Of a stretch of 64,000 nucleotides of DNA, positions 44,418-53,399 are shown piece by piece. Position 1 is the stretch's first letter; each line of letters starts with the position of its first letter. A model generated the notes under the pieces. The model had not been told where the DNA came from and searched no databases. It saw only the letters and a list, made by a program, of their open reading frames with translations. Origin of the DNA: Streptomyces daqingensis (GTDB taxonomy: Bacteria > Actinomycetota > Actinomycetes > Streptomycetales > Streptomycetaceae); assembly GCF_014645895.1 (NCBI RefSeq), contig NZ_BMMP01000016.1, positions 1 to 64,000 of the forward strand. The letters are read 5' to 3'. Position numbers and translations under genes: made by a program.

Positions 44418-45950
44418 GTGAACACGCCCGAGGATCACGCGCCCGAAGATCAGCCTCACCCCCTCCGCCGGACCGGCGGCCCGTCCGGCGGCGAGTGGAC
44501 GACCTGGCGTGCGGCGGCGGAACGGGCCCTGTACGGGACGAGCGGGGTGGGCGGAACCGGCCCCCGCGACGACGGGGACGGGTCCGCGGCCGGGAACGGA
44601 GTCCGCGCGGGGAACGCGGCTGGGAAGGGAGTCGGGGACGGGAACGGCCCCGACTTGCAGCTGCCCGGCTTCTTCGTCCGCGAGCGGCCCGGCGCGCACT
44701 TCCGTACGTCCGTCCATGCCTCGCCTCTCTTCGCGCAGGCCGTGGCGCGGCTGCTGCTGTACGTCGACGAAGCGCTCGGCCACCCCGCCGAACTGGCCTT
44801 CGTCGACGTCGGGGCGGGGGCGGGCGAGCTGCTCACCGGCGTACTCGCCGCACTCCCCGAGGAGGCCGCCGGACGCGTACGCCCTTACGCCGTCGAACGG
44901 GCGCCCCGTCCGGAGGGGCTGGACGAGCGCGTCGTCTGGCTACCCGAACTGCCCGCCGCAGCAGGGCTGTCGGGGTTGCTCTTCGCGAACGAGTGGCTCG
45001 ACAACGTTCCCGTCGACGTGGTGGAGACCGGGCCCGGCGGAGTGCCCCACACGGTGCTCGTACGGCCGTCCGACGGCGCGGAGCGGCTCGGCGGACCGCC
45101 CGAAGGCCCGGACGCCGCATGGCTCGCGCAGTGGTGGCCTCTCGCCCCCGGGGGTCTGCCGGCGACGGCGGACCCCACGCTGTCGTACCCGGAAGCCCGG
45201 GAGCCGGAGGTCGGGCTCCGTGCGGAGATCGGGCGGCCCCGCGACGAGGCGTGGGCAGCTGCCGTCCTGACGCTGGAGAGGGGCCTGGCCGTCGCCGTCG
45301 ACTACGCGCACTTCCGCGAGAACCGCCCTCCCTTCGGCACGCTCACCGGCTATCTCGACGGCCGCGAGACCCGCCCGGTCCCCGACGGGAGCCGCGACCT
45401 CACCGCCCACGTCGCGCTCGACGCCTGCGCCGCGGCCGGAGCCCTCGCCGCCCAACGGAGGCGGCGCGCTTCCGGCCCGGCCGACGACCACGCGGTCCGT
45501 GGGCGCACAGACGGTGGCCGCGGCCGTCCGGACGACACGGACGTCGAGGCCTCGCACAGCGAGGACGCCGCCGCCGACAGGTACGCAGCAGCCAAGTACG
45601 CCGAGGACGGGTACGCACCCGGCGAGTACGCACAAGCCGGGTACACCGGCGAGGGGCGCCTCCCCGGCGGGCGCGCAGACGGTGGCCGCGGCCGTCCGGA
45701 CGACACGGGCGTGGAACCCTCTGCGCAACCCGTGCTGCTGTCCCAGCGAGACGCCCTGCACGCGCTCGGCGTCCACGGCGCCCGCCCCCCGCTGCGGCTC
45801 GCGTCTGCGGAACCGGCCGAGTACGTACGGCAGTTGGCCGCCGCCGGTGAAGCCGCGGAGCTGACCGACCCGGGAGGACTGGGCGCCTTCAGCTGGCTGG
45901 TGCAGCCACTGGGCGGTGTCTCGCCGCCGGTCTCGCCGCCCTTTCGCTGA
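44418..45950 (+). CDS. SAM-dependent methyltransferase, COG1565 (MidA/NDUFAF7-like)
   Basis: The 510-residue protein has the SAM-binding strand AFVDVGAGAGELL near residue 135, FANEWLDNVPVDVVE, and a later VAVDYAHFRENRPPFGTLTGYLDG segment, all typical of COG1565. The eukaryotic member NDUFAF7 methylates an arginine of the complex I subunit NDUFS2, the NuoD homologue. A hydrophilic insertion (about residues 350-435) splits the C-terminal part and contains two near-identical GGRGRPDDT segments flanking a five-residue YA-x-x-x repeat. GTG at 44418 follows TAGCGT by 6 bases. Confidence 0.85.
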   Translation: MNTPEDHAPEDQPHPLRRTGGPSGGEWTTWRAAAERALYGTSGVGGTGPRDDGDGSAAGNGVRAGNAAGKGVGDGNGPDLQLPGFFVRERPGAHFRTSVHASPLFAQAVARLLLYVDEALGHPAELAFVDVGAGAGELLTGVLAALPEEAAGRVRPYAVERAPRPEGLDERVVWLPELPAAAGLSGLLFANEWLDNVPVDVVETGPGGVPHTVLVRPSDGAERLGGPPEGPDAAWLAQWWPLAPGGLPATADPTLSYPEAREPEVGLRAEIGRPRDEAWAAAVLTLERGLAVAVDYAHFRENRPPFGTLTGYLDGRETRPVPDGSRDLTAHVALDACAAAGALAAQRRRRASGPADDHAVRGRTDGGRGRPDDTDVEASHSEDAAADRYAAAKYAEDGYAPGEYAQAGYTGEGRLPGGRADGGRGRPDDTGVEPSAQPVLLSQRDALHALGVHGARPPLRLASAEPAEYVRQLAAAGEAAELTDPGGLGAFSWLVQPLGGVSPPVSPPFR

Positions 45951-46060
45951 ACGAACGGCGCGCACCCGCCGCGGACTCACTTGCTGCGCCGGCCTTGCAC
46001 GAGGCGCACTCACCCCGCACTGAACGCCTCGCACCCCGGGCCCCTCGCGTCACGCACCCA

Positions 46061-47467
46061 CTACGTCATCCACCGTTCCGGACGCGCCTCGCGCCGCCCC
46101 AGCCGCGACCGCTCCGCCTGCGCGTGGACCAGCGCCTCCGCTTCGTCCGCGTCGCGCATGGCGGCCGCGGTCCAGCCGTTCGCTCCATGGTCGACGCAGA
46201 CGTCCGCGAGACGCATCCGCCGCTGCCACGGGCCCTGTTCCCACCGGACGCTCTGCACCTTCGCATGGGGCACCAGCGTGGTCCGCCTCCTGAGCAGCCC
46301 GCTGCGCGTGACGAAGACGGCATCGGTGACCCCGTGCCCGTATCCGCGCCAGAACAGCGGCGTGCACCAGCGCGCACGCCGCGGCACAGGCGTGACCACC
46401 TCCTCCACGGCGGCGAGCCCGAGCCCGGGGAGGATCCGGCCGAGCACCGCCGCGACCTCGTCCCGCCGCGCCACGGGTATCAGCACGCCGCCCTTGTCCT
46501 TGCCCGCCCCCGCGATCTCCAGGTCGACCCGCAGCCAGCCGCGGCGCCGCCACAGCAGCGGTTCGGTGATCTTGACGGACTGCACCCGCCCCGGCGGTAC
46601 GGTCGCGTGCTCGCGGTCCAGCAGGCCGTGGTCGAGGCGGAGGCCGTCGGGTGACTCGGCCACAGTCCAGTCGTACTCCTTGAGGAAGCGCCCGCCCGTG
46701 CTCGCCCATACGCCGCCCAGCGCGGGGACGAGCACGGCGAGCCCCGCCAGGAAGCTGTCGCTGACCGCGAAGACGACGACGGGCACCGCCGCCATCGCGA
46801 GGAGGGCGCCCCAGCCCGTGCCCATCAGCAGCAGGCCCGTCACGAGAGTGCGGGTGTCGACGCGCAGCAGCTCGCGGGAGGGCGCCTCCCCCGCCTCCGG
46901 CGCCGCCTCGGGCGCGATCCCCGCGGCGCGCGCGAGGAGTTCGGCACGCAGCTCCACGGCTTCCCGTTCGCTGAGGAAGGCCAGTTCGTCTTTGTCCTCC
47001 GTGCCGACCACGTCCAGCTTGAGCTTCGCGACCCCGGCGACACGGGCGAGGAGCGGGCGCCCCACGTCGACGGCCTGGACGCGGTCCAGACGGATGTGCG
47101 CGGTGCGGCGGAAGACGAGCCCCGTACGGATGCGCAGCTCGGTGTCGGTGACGAGGTAGCTCGTGAACCACCACGAGAAGAAGCCGTAAGCCGCCGCTGC
47201 CGGGAGCAGCACCGCGAACGCGGCGACCAGCCATCCCGTGGTGAGGTGCGAGAACCACTCGCGGGTCCGCTCGAAGTCGTGCACGGAGAACGCGATCAGA
47301 CCGGCGACCGGCGCCCAGGCCCGCCGCCACGGCGTCGAGGGGTGCAGCCGCCGTCCGGCCTCCCGTGGCTGCAACACCGGGCCGCCGGGCGCCGCATGCG
47401 CCCGCGCCTCACCGCCCTCCCGGGCCGGGGGTTCCGCCTCCCGCGTGCCCTCCGGCATGCCGCTCAC
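46061..47467 (-). CDS. Large PH-domain (bPH2/YdbT-like) membrane protein
   Basis: The 468-residue protein alternates membrane helices with bacterial PH domains. Helices near residues 55-70 and 80-105 precede the first PH domain (SYLVTDTELRIRTGLVFRRTAHIRLDRVQAVDV in pieces), a second helix pair follows near 210-255, and two more PH-like units contain GLRLDHGLLDREHATVPPGRVQSVKI and FVTRSGLLRRRTTLVPHAKVQSVRW. It matches the YdbT layout. GTG at 47467 overlaps the stop of the partner gene (GTGA), so the two are coupled; ATG at 47458 is an alternative. Function of such pairs is poorly known; antibiotic or lipid-stress roles have been proposed. Confidence 0.87.
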   Translation of the reverse strand: MSGMPEGTREAEPPAREGGEARAHAAPGGPVLQPREAGRRLHPSTPWRRAWAPVAGLIAFSVHDFERTREWFSHLTTGWLVAAFAVLLPAAAAYGFFSWWFTSYLVTDTELRIRTGLVFRRTAHIRLDRVQAVDVGRPLLARVAGVAKLKLDVVGTEDKDELAFLSEREAVELRAELLARAAGIAPEAAPEAGEAPSRELLRVDTRTLVTGLLLMGTGWGALLAMAAVPVVVFAVSDSFLAGLAVLVPALGGVWASTGGRFLKEYDWTVAESPDGLRLDHGLLDREHATVPPGRVQSVKITEPLLWRRRGWLRVDLEIAGAGKDKGGVLIPVARRDEVAAVLGRILPGLGLAAVEEVVTPVPRRARWCTPLFWRGYGHGVTDAVFVTRSGLLRRRTTLVPHAKVQSVRWEQGPWQRRMRLADVCVDHGANGWTAAAMRDADEAEALVHAQAERSRLGRREARPERWMT

Positions 47468-48081
47468 AGCCCCGCCGACCGCGCGCCGCCCAGCTCCGTC
47501 AGACGGTCGCGCAGCCGCTCCGCCTCCTGCGGCACGAGCCCGGGTATGGCGGCGTCCGTCGTCGCGGCCGCCGTGTGGAGCTGGAGGCGGGCCAGGCCGT
47601 AGCGGCGTTCCAGCGGCCCGGACGTGACCTCCACGAGCTGCATCCGCCCGTAGGGCACCACCGTCAGCTCGCGCCACAGCACGCCGCGGCTGATCAGCAG
47701 GTCGTCCTCGCGCTCCGCGTACCGCCACGAACGCCAGTTGCGCTCGATCGCGCCCCAGCCCCACGCCGCCACCACGAGCGGGAGCAGCGCGAAGGCCGCC
47801 CAGCCCGGACCTGCCGTCAGGCCGAGGAGGGCCGCGAGGCCGACTGCCGCCGGCACCATCGTGAACAGCAGGACGAGCCGCCGCACCTTCAGCAGGGCCC
47901 GTTCGACGCCCTGCCACTGCTCGGGTGCGCCCTCACTCCGGGAATCGCCCTCGGACGCCCCGCCCGGCGCTCCTCCTGGCGCGCGCCCCGGATCGCCGCC
48001 TGCCGCGACCCGCACATCGTCGGACCTCTGCCCCCGGCCGTGCCCCGGTGTCCCGCCCGGACGGCCTGTCCCCGTCGTCAT
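47464..48081 (-). CDS. Small PH-domain (bPH2/YdbS-like) membrane protein
   Basis: The 205-residue partner of the downstream gene has a disordered Gly/Pro-rich N-terminus (1-50), two membrane helices (about 68-110) and one bPH2 domain (AEREDDLLISRGVLWRELTVVPYGRMQLVEVTSGPLERRYGLARLQLHTAA in pieces, with the family's R-x-Q-L-V core). The YdbS/YdbT pairing is a conserved unit in many bacteria. The ATG at 48081 follows TACGCT by 6 bases. It is divergent from the nuoD-like gene. Confidence 0.87.
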   Translation of the reverse strand: MTTGTGRPGGTPGHGRGQRSDDVRVAAGGDPGRAPGGAPGGASEGDSRSEGAPEQWQGVERALLKVRRLVLLFTMVPAAVGLAALLGLTAGPGWAAFALLPLVVAAWGWGAIERNWRSWRYAEREDDLLISRGVLWRELTVVPYGRMQLVEVTSGPLERRYGLARLQLHTAAATTDAAIPGLVPQEAERLRDRLTELGGARSAGL

Positions 48082-48087
48082 GCGGCC

Positions 48088-48093
48088 AGCGTA
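48088..48093 (-). promoter_or_regulatory. -10 box of leaderless PH-domain operon
   Basis: TACGCT on the minus strand, 6 bases before the ATG at 48081. Confidence 0.45.
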
Positions 48094-48196
48094 GGCGGCG
48101 CCCCGCACGCCGCACAGGCCTGTGGACAACGCCGGGCCGGCGGTGAATTCGCGACCGCCACGAGCCGCCGCGCCAGAGAGTGCGAGACTGAGGCCC

Positions 48197-49390
48197 ATGA
48201 GTCAGCGGACGACGACGGGCGACGCCACCGGAACGCCCCGGCCCTCGGGCACGCGGACGACGGTCGGCGTGGGCGGCGCCGCCGAGAGCACCGACATGGT
48301 GCTCAACATCGGCCCGCAGCACCCCTCGACGCACGGCGTGCTCCGACTGCGCCTCGTCCTCGACGGCGAGCTGATCAGCGAGGTCGAGCCCGTGGTCGGC
48401 TACATGCACCGGGGCGCCGAGAAGCTCTTCGAGGCCCGCGACTACCGGCAGATCATCGTCCTCGCGAACCGCCACGACTGGCTCTCCGCCTTCTCGAACG
48501 AGCTGGGCGTCGTCCTGGCGGTCGAACGCATGCTGGGCATGGAGGTCCCCGTCCGCGCCGTGTGGCTGCGGACGCTGCTCGCCGAACTCAACCGCGTGCT
48601 CAACCACTTGATGTTCCTCGGCTCCTATCCGCTGGAACTGGGCGGCATCACGCCCGTGTTCCACGCCTTCCGCGAGCGGGAGGAGCTGCAGCACGTCATG
48701 GAGGAGCTGTCCGGCGGCCGGATGCACTACATGTTCAACCGCGTCGGCGGCCTCAAGGAGGACCTGCCCGCGGGGTGGCAGGGCAGGGCCCGGCAGGCTG
48801 TGGCGGACGTGCGGTCCCGGATGGACGTCTTCGACCGGCTCGTGACGGGGAACGAGATCTTCCGCGGCCGTACGCGCGGAGTCGGCGTACTCGGTCAGGA
48901 GACCGTGCAAGCCTACGGAGTGAGCGGCCCGATCGCCCGCGCGTCCGGCGTCGACTTCGATCTCCGGCGTGACGAGCCGTACTTGGCGTACGGGGAGCTC
49001 CAGGACGTCCTGAAGGTCGTCACCCGCGACGAGGGCGACTGCCTGGCCCGCTTCGAGGTGCTGCTCGAACAGGCCCACAATTCGCTCGACTTGGCCGACG
49101 CCTGCCTGGACCGGCTCGCCAAGCTGCCGCCGGGCCCCGTGAACCAGCGGCTGCCGAAGGTGCTCAAGGCGCCGGAGGGTGCCACGTACGCCTGGACGGA
49201 GAACCCGCTCGGCCTCAACGGCTACTACCTCGTCTCCAAGGGCGAGAAGACGCCGTACCGGCTCAAGCTGCGCTCGGCCTCGTTCAACAACATCCAGGCG
49301 CTGACCGAGCTGCTCCCGGGCACGCTCGTCGCCGACATGGTGGCGATCCTGGGCTCGTTCTTCTTCGTCGTCGGCGACATCGACAAGTAG
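48197..49390 (+). CDS. nuoD: NADH-quinone oxidoreductase subunit D-like protein (orphan NuoD)
   Basis: The 397-residue protein is a 49-kDa-type subunit of complex I, contributing to the quinone site near cluster N2. The signature NIGPQHPSTHGVLRL (38-51) and GYMHRGAEKLFE, NRVGGLKEDLPAGW, SFNNIQALTELLPGTLVADMVAILGS regions are intact. It is not in a nuo operon: the neighbours are PH-domain genes and a coiled-coil protein, so it is a second, stand-alone NuoD as found in some Streptomyces. The ATG at 48197 has GAGG just upstream. Arg50 in HGVLR is a potential target for the COG1565 methyltransferase encoded nearby. Confidence 0.93.
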   Translation: MSQRTTTGDATGTPRPSGTRTTVGVGGAAESTDMVLNIGPQHPSTHGVLRLRLVLDGELISEVEPVVGYMHRGAEKLFEARDYRQIIVLANRHDWLSAFSNELGVVLAVERMLGMEVPVRAVWLRTLLAELNRVLNHLMFLGSYPLELGGITPVFHAFREREELQHVMEELSGGRMHYMFNRVGGLKEDLPAGWQGRARQAVADVRSRMDVFDRLVTGNEIFRGRTRGVGVLGQETVQAYGVSGPIARASGVDFDLRRDEPYLAYGELQDVLKVVTRDEGDCLARFEVLLEQAHNSLDLADACLDRLAKLPPGPVNQRLPKVLKAPEGATYAWTENPLGLNGYYLVSKGEKTPYRLKLRSASFNNIQALTELLPGTLVADMVAILGSFFFVVGDIDK

Positions 49391-49438
49391 CCGTCAAGCA
49401 GCGGCGCGGACGGCGGGACGCGTCGGCGCCGCGGCGCG

Positions 49439-49462
49439 CGACGTCGCAGTACCGCGACGTCG
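49439..49462. terminator. Inverted repeat between convergent genes
   Basis: CGACGTCGC-AGTACC-GCGACGTCG, a perfect 9-base stem in the 145-base space between the nuoD-like gene and the coiled-coil gene. It could act as a bidirectional terminator; no T-run is present. A partly repeated GTGGCGCTG follows at both 49462 and about 49487. Confidence 0.4.
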
Positions 49463-49535
49463 TGGCGCTGCGACGTGGTCGTCCGTGGCGCTGTGACGGG
49501 GCCGTATCAGGACGGGACGGGGCCGGACCCGGGGC

Positions 49536-51461
49536 TCAGCCGGCGTTGCGCACCCTGGCCTGCTTGGAGCCCGACTTCGACGCGGACCCTCCGGACGCCC
49601 TGTGCCGGGCCTTGGACTCGCCGGTCCCGGACCTCGTAGCGCCGGCGGCCGTCCCGTTCGCCTTGCCGGCGGAACCGGCCTTCCCGGACTCGGCCGCGTC
49701 CTTTGCCCGCCCGGACGGCTTTCCGGCGTCGGGCGCCGCGTCAGGCTCCTCGGCGGACGATGCACCGGGCGCTGCACCGGGCGCTGCACCGGACGCCGCG
49801 CTCCCGGACTCCGGGGTTTCCTGCGCCGGTTCGGCGGCCGACGCCGCCGCCGGCTTCCCGGAAGCGTCCTCCGCGGAGTCCGCAGCGGAACGGCCGGTCC
49901 CGGAGGTCACGCCGGAGTCACCGGCGCCGCCCGCGGGCTGCGGCTTCTCCTCCTCGTGCCCCTGCTCCTGCTCCCGCTGTTCGCGCTCGGCCCGCGCACC
50001 CTCATCCGGCTCGGGGCCGTCGTCCGTCTTCGCGGAGGACGTTTCGACGGTCGTCGCCGCGTCGTCGAGGAACACCGGGGCACCCGCCACCGGCTTCCCG
50101 GGCCAGGCCCCCGTAGCCGCCGCGGCCTTGCCGCCAGCGGGCTCCGTCCCGTCCCCGGCCTTGCTCTCGTCCGTCTCCCCGTGGGAGGGACCGGCGGGTG
50201 CGGGAACCACTCCCGCCTCCTGCGCCGGCTTCCCCTGCGGGGTGGGTGCGCCTCCGGCTCCGGACGCGCTGCGGCGTGCGGCCCGGCCGGGCTTCTTCCG
50301 CCGTTCGTCCGGCTTCGCCGTCGTCTTCGCAGCCCCGACGCCGGTGACGCCCGCGCCGTCAGCACCGTCCACGCCCTCGGCACCGGTGCCGCCCGTGCTG
50401 CCGGAACCGCCCGCGTCACCGGAACCGCCCGCGATGTCGACGCCGCCCTCGGGCCGCGCCGCAGCCCGCGCGGGCTCGTCCGGGTTCGCGGGTTCGCCGG
50501 GCTGCGTGGGTTCGCCCGGCTTCGCCGGTCCTCCCGCGTCCCGCGTCTGCCTGGGCTCCCGTACGGGGGGCGGCGTGGGCGCGGTCTTCTTCGCGCGCCG
50601 CTTCGGCTTGGAGGCGCCGGTGCCGAAGAAGTCGAACGCACCGCCCTCCTGGTCGGTACCGGGCTCGTCCGGCGCCGGCTTCGGCTTCCGGTTGGCCCGC
50701 TCCCGCTGCCGCTCCTCCTCGCGCGCCAGCTCGCGCTGCTCCTGCTCGCGGCGCTCCTGCTCCTGCTGCTCCAGCTCCTCCTGCCGGGCCTGCTCCTCGC
50801 GTTCGAGCTTCCGGCGGAGGTTGCGGTCCAGGTGCTTCAGCGCCTCGTTGGCCTGCAGGTACGTCAGCGGCGTCGGCGCCCCGGCCGGGCTGCGGTGGTC
50901 CGTCGCGGAGGACGTGAGCGCCTTCGCGGGCTCGCCCGACTCGATCTCCAGCCGGCGGCGCACCTCAAGGGCGCTCGCCCGCTCGGTCTCGGCGTGCGCG
51001 TACCGCCGGAGCAGATCCGCGTGCTCGCTGCGCAGCTCCGCCAGTTCGGACCGCTTCTCCCGCAGCCGCCCCTGCAGCTTCTCGCGGGCCTCGCGGATCT
51101 CCTCGACCTCGGATTCCAGTTCGGCGTACCGCTCCTCGGCGCGCCAGTCGGCGCTGGTCTGCTGCTGCTTGAGCTCGCCGACCCGCCTGCCCGCCGCCCG
51201 GTCCCAGGCACGCAGCATCACCGCGCCGGTGACGGCCGCGGCCGCGGCCGCGAGGACGCAGAACCGCAGCAGCACCGTGTCCGTATCGGAGAAGCCCGCC
51301 TCGCCGAAGAGCCACGCACCTCCCGCGCAGATCAGCGCGGCGGCAGCGATGCTCGCCGGAGCGAGTGACCGGTGCAGTGGCTGCGATTGGCGATGGCGTC
51401 CACGAGGCATGGCCTGGAATGTACCGTGCAAGGCTCCGATCAGGCACCGGCCACGGGGCAT
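49536..51461 (-). CDS. Membrane protein with coiled coil and long low-complexity tail
   Basis: I do not recognise a named family. The 641-residue product has two membrane helices (about residues 32-50 and 62-80), a long charged coiled coil (about 90-165: many Glu/Arg/Leu heptads such as VEEIREAREKLQGRLREKRSEL), a second one rich in EEQARQEELEQQEQERREQEQ (about 200-240), then roughly 380 residues of Pro/Ala/Gly/Glu/Lys low complexity. The ATG at 51461 is chosen because GGAGGGG lies about 8 bases before it; an ATG at 51410 would still keep both helices. It is divergent from nothing and follows the ABC binding-protein gene on the same strand. Confidence 0.65.
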   Translation of the reverse strand: MPRGRCLIGALHGTFQAMPRGRHRQSQPLHRSLAPASIAAAALICAGGAWLFGEAGFSDTDTVLLRFCVLAAAAAAVTGAVMLRAWDRAAGRRVGELKQQQTSADWRAEERYAELESEVEEIREAREKLQGRLREKRSELAELRSEHADLLRRYAHAETERASALEVRRRLEIESGEPAKALTSSATDHRSPAGAPTPLTYLQANEALKHLDRNLRRKLEREEQARQEELEQQEQERREQEQRELAREEERQRERANRKPKPAPDEPGTDQEGGAFDFFGTGASKPKRRAKKTAPTPPPVREPRQTRDAGGPAKPGEPTQPGEPANPDEPARAAARPEGGVDIAGGSGDAGGSGSTGGTGAEGVDGADGAGVTGVGAAKTTAKPDERRKKPGRAARRSASGAGGAPTPQGKPAQEAGVVPAPAGPSHGETDESKAGDGTEPAGGKAAAATGAWPGKPVAGAPVFLDDAATTVETSSAKTDDGPEPDEGARAEREQREQEQGHEEEKPQPAGGAGDSGVTSGTGRSAADSAEDASGKPAAASAAEPAQETPESGSAASGAAPGAAPGASSAEEPDAAPDAGKPSGRAKDAAESGKAGSAGKANGTAAGATRSGTGESKARHRASGGSASKSGSKQARVRNAG

Positions 51462-51532
51462 TGTTACTACCCCTCCACCCGCGCCTGTCTGCTTCGCCCT
51501 CCGCTGTCCTGATCGGAGCCCGCACCCGGGCC

Positions 51533-52543
51533 CTAGAGCAGGTTCTTCTCCTTGAGGTAGTCCTCCGCGACGTCCTTGGGCTTCTGACGCTCGGCGTCGA
51601 CCTTGCGGTTGAGGTCCGTCAGGTCCTTCGTCGTGAGCGTCTCGGTCAGCTTGCCCAGGGCGTCCGCGACCTTCTTGCCGCCCGCCTTCTTCGCGTTGAC
51701 GACAGGCAGCACGTTGTCGGCGTTCTGGAGCCGCTTGTCGTCGTCGAGGAGGACCAGTCCGAAGTCCTCGAGCGTGGCGTCCGTGGTCGTGGTGAGGACG
51801 AGCTGGTCGGTGCCGTTCTTGACGGCCTCCTTGGCCTGCGTGGTGCCGACGCCCTTGGGGTCGATGTCCGTGATGTCGATGCCGTACTTCTTCTCGAGAC
51901 CGGGGCGGCAGAACGGCCGCTCCTCGCACTCGTCGCTCGCGGCGAGCTTGATCTTCTCGCCGGACTTCCCGAGGTCGGAGAGGGTCTTGAGCTTGTGCTT
52001 GCCGGCGAAGTCCTTCGTGACGGCGAACGCGTTCTGGTCCACCGCCTCACCCGCCGGAAGCACCTTCAGCCCGCGGGGCTTCGCCAGCTTCTCCAGCGCG
52101 GCGACGGTCTCCTCCACGTCGCTGGAGGCGACGGGCTCGGCCTTGGGCCCGTTCTTCTTCGCGTTCAGGAACTCGGCCAGCGTCGCCGCGTACTCGGGTA
52201 CGACGTCGATGTCGCCCTTCTCCAGGGCCGGTTCGTACAGTTCGCGGTTCTTGAGCTTGCTGATCGACGTCTCGTAGCCCGCCTTGGTCAGCAGCTGCGC
52301 GTACAGCTCCGCCATGACCTGCGACTCGGTGAACCCCGCCGAGCCGACGACCAGTTCGCCCTTGGAACCGCCGTCCGCCGAGGCGCCGCCCTCCTTCTCC
52401 AGGCTGTTCCCGCCGCAGGCCGTCAGGGCCGCGGCCAGCACGGCGACGCTGCCGCAAGCGGCCACGACGCTGCGCGCACGGCGGGTACGGCGTGCGCCGC
52501 GAGGACCGCCGTGCGCCTGCTCGGGCTGTGCTGCCTTGTTCAT
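51533..52543 (-). CDS. Betaine/choline-type ABC transporter substrate-binding lipoprotein
   Basis: The 336-residue precursor has a lipoprotein signal (arginine-rich n-region, hydrophobic stretch and lipobox LTAC at about residues 38-41) and an OpuAC-family binding domain (LVVGSAGFTESQVMAELYAQLL, GDIDVVPEYAATLAEFL, GTDQLVLTTTTDATLEDFGLVLL in pieces). It should capture quaternary amines such as glycine betaine or choline at the membrane surface for the two permeases encoded upstream on the same strand. The ATG at 52543 gives the signal peptide a normal length; a start 11 codons upstream is less likely. Confidence 0.9.
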   Translation of the reverse strand: MNKAAQPEQAHGGPRGARRTRRARSVVAACGSVAVLAAALTACGGNSLEKEGGASADGGSKGELVVGSAGFTESQVMAELYAQLLTKAGYETSISKLKNRELYEPALEKGDIDVVPEYAATLAEFLNAKKNGPKAEPVASSDVEETVAALEKLAKPRGLKVLPAGEAVDQNAFAVTKDFAGKHKLKTLSDLGKSGEKIKLAASDECEERPFCRPGLEKKYGIDITDIDPKGVGTTQAKEAVKNGTDQLVLTTTTDATLEDFGLVLLDDDKRLQNADNVLPVVNAKKAGGKKVADALGKLTETLTTKDLTDLNRKVDAERQKPKDVAEDYLKEKNLL

Positions 52544-52613
52544 GAGAGATCCACCATTCGTCGGATGCCGGGTCACGGGGTAACGGAGACCGGAACGCCC
52601 GGGCAGCGAGCCG

Positions 52614-53399
52614 TCAGGCCGTCGGCTGCGCGGGAATCACCTTTTCATCGAACTTGTCGGGCGTCGATCGGGAAGGGGAACCGGATCGCGGACCGTCCGT
52701 GGAAGGCTGCGGCTTCCCGCCCCCGCGGCGGCGTCCCCGCATCGGGTCGAGGAACCGCTCCGCCACCACCAGCACGCCCTCGACCAGCAGCGCCAGCGCC
52801 GCCACGAGCGCGGCGCCCGCCACGACCTGCGGGGTGTCGTACGTGCCGAAGCCCGCGGTGATGATCCGTCCGAGACCGCCGCCGCCGGGCAGCGCGGCCA
52901 GGGTGGCGGTCGCCACGACCTGTACGGCGGCCGAGCGCACCCCCGTCATGATCAGCGGGAACGCGAGCGGCACCTCCACACGGGCCAGGAGCTGCCGGCC
53001 GGACATGCCCATGCCGCGCGCCGCCTCCACGACGTCGCGGTCGGTCTCCCGCATGCCGACGTAGGTGTTCGTCAGCAGCGGCGGCAGCGCGAACAGCACC
53101 AGCGCGATGATGGTCGGCAGGTCGCCCTGCTTCCCGAGGGGGCTCAGTGTCAGCAGCACCAGAACGGCGAACGTGGGCACCGCACGCCCGGCGTTGGAGA
53201 TGTTCACCGCCAGCGCGCCGCCGCGCCCCACGTGGCCGAGCCACAGCCCGGCCGGGAGCGCGATGAGGCAGGCGGCCCCCAGGCAGACGGCCGTCAGGTA
53301 GAGGTGCTCGCCGAGCCTGTGGACGACGCCGTCGCCGCCGGTCCAGTTGGAGCCGGTGGCCAGCCACGTCCACGCGTCCAGGAAGAAGCCCATCGTCAC
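52614..53399 (-). CDS. Betaine/choline-type ABC transporter permease 2
   Basis: The 261-residue permease has five to six membrane helices and the binding-protein-dependent transport signature EAARGMGMSGRQLLARVEVPLAFPLIMTG. The AVPTFAVLVLL segment is typical of OpuC/ProW-like permeases. A hydrophilic tail rich in Gly/Arg/Ser/Pro (about 215-261) follows the last helix. GTG at 53399 overlaps the stop of permease 1 (GTGA); the ATG two codons on is an alternative. It lies between permease 1 and the binding protein. Confidence 0.9.
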   Translation of the reverse strand: MTMGFFLDAWTWLATGSNWTGGDGVVHRLGEHLYLTAVCLGAACLIALPAGLWLGHVGRGGALAVNISNAGRAVPTFAVLVLLTLSPLGKQGDLPTIIALVLFALPPLLTNTYVGMRETDRDVVEAARGMGMSGRQLLARVEVPLAFPLIMTGVRSAAVQVVATATLAALPGGGGLGRIITAGFGTYDTPQVVAGAALVAALALLVEGVLVVAERFLDPMRGRRRGGGKPQPSTDGPRSGSPSRSTPDKFDEKVIPAQPTA

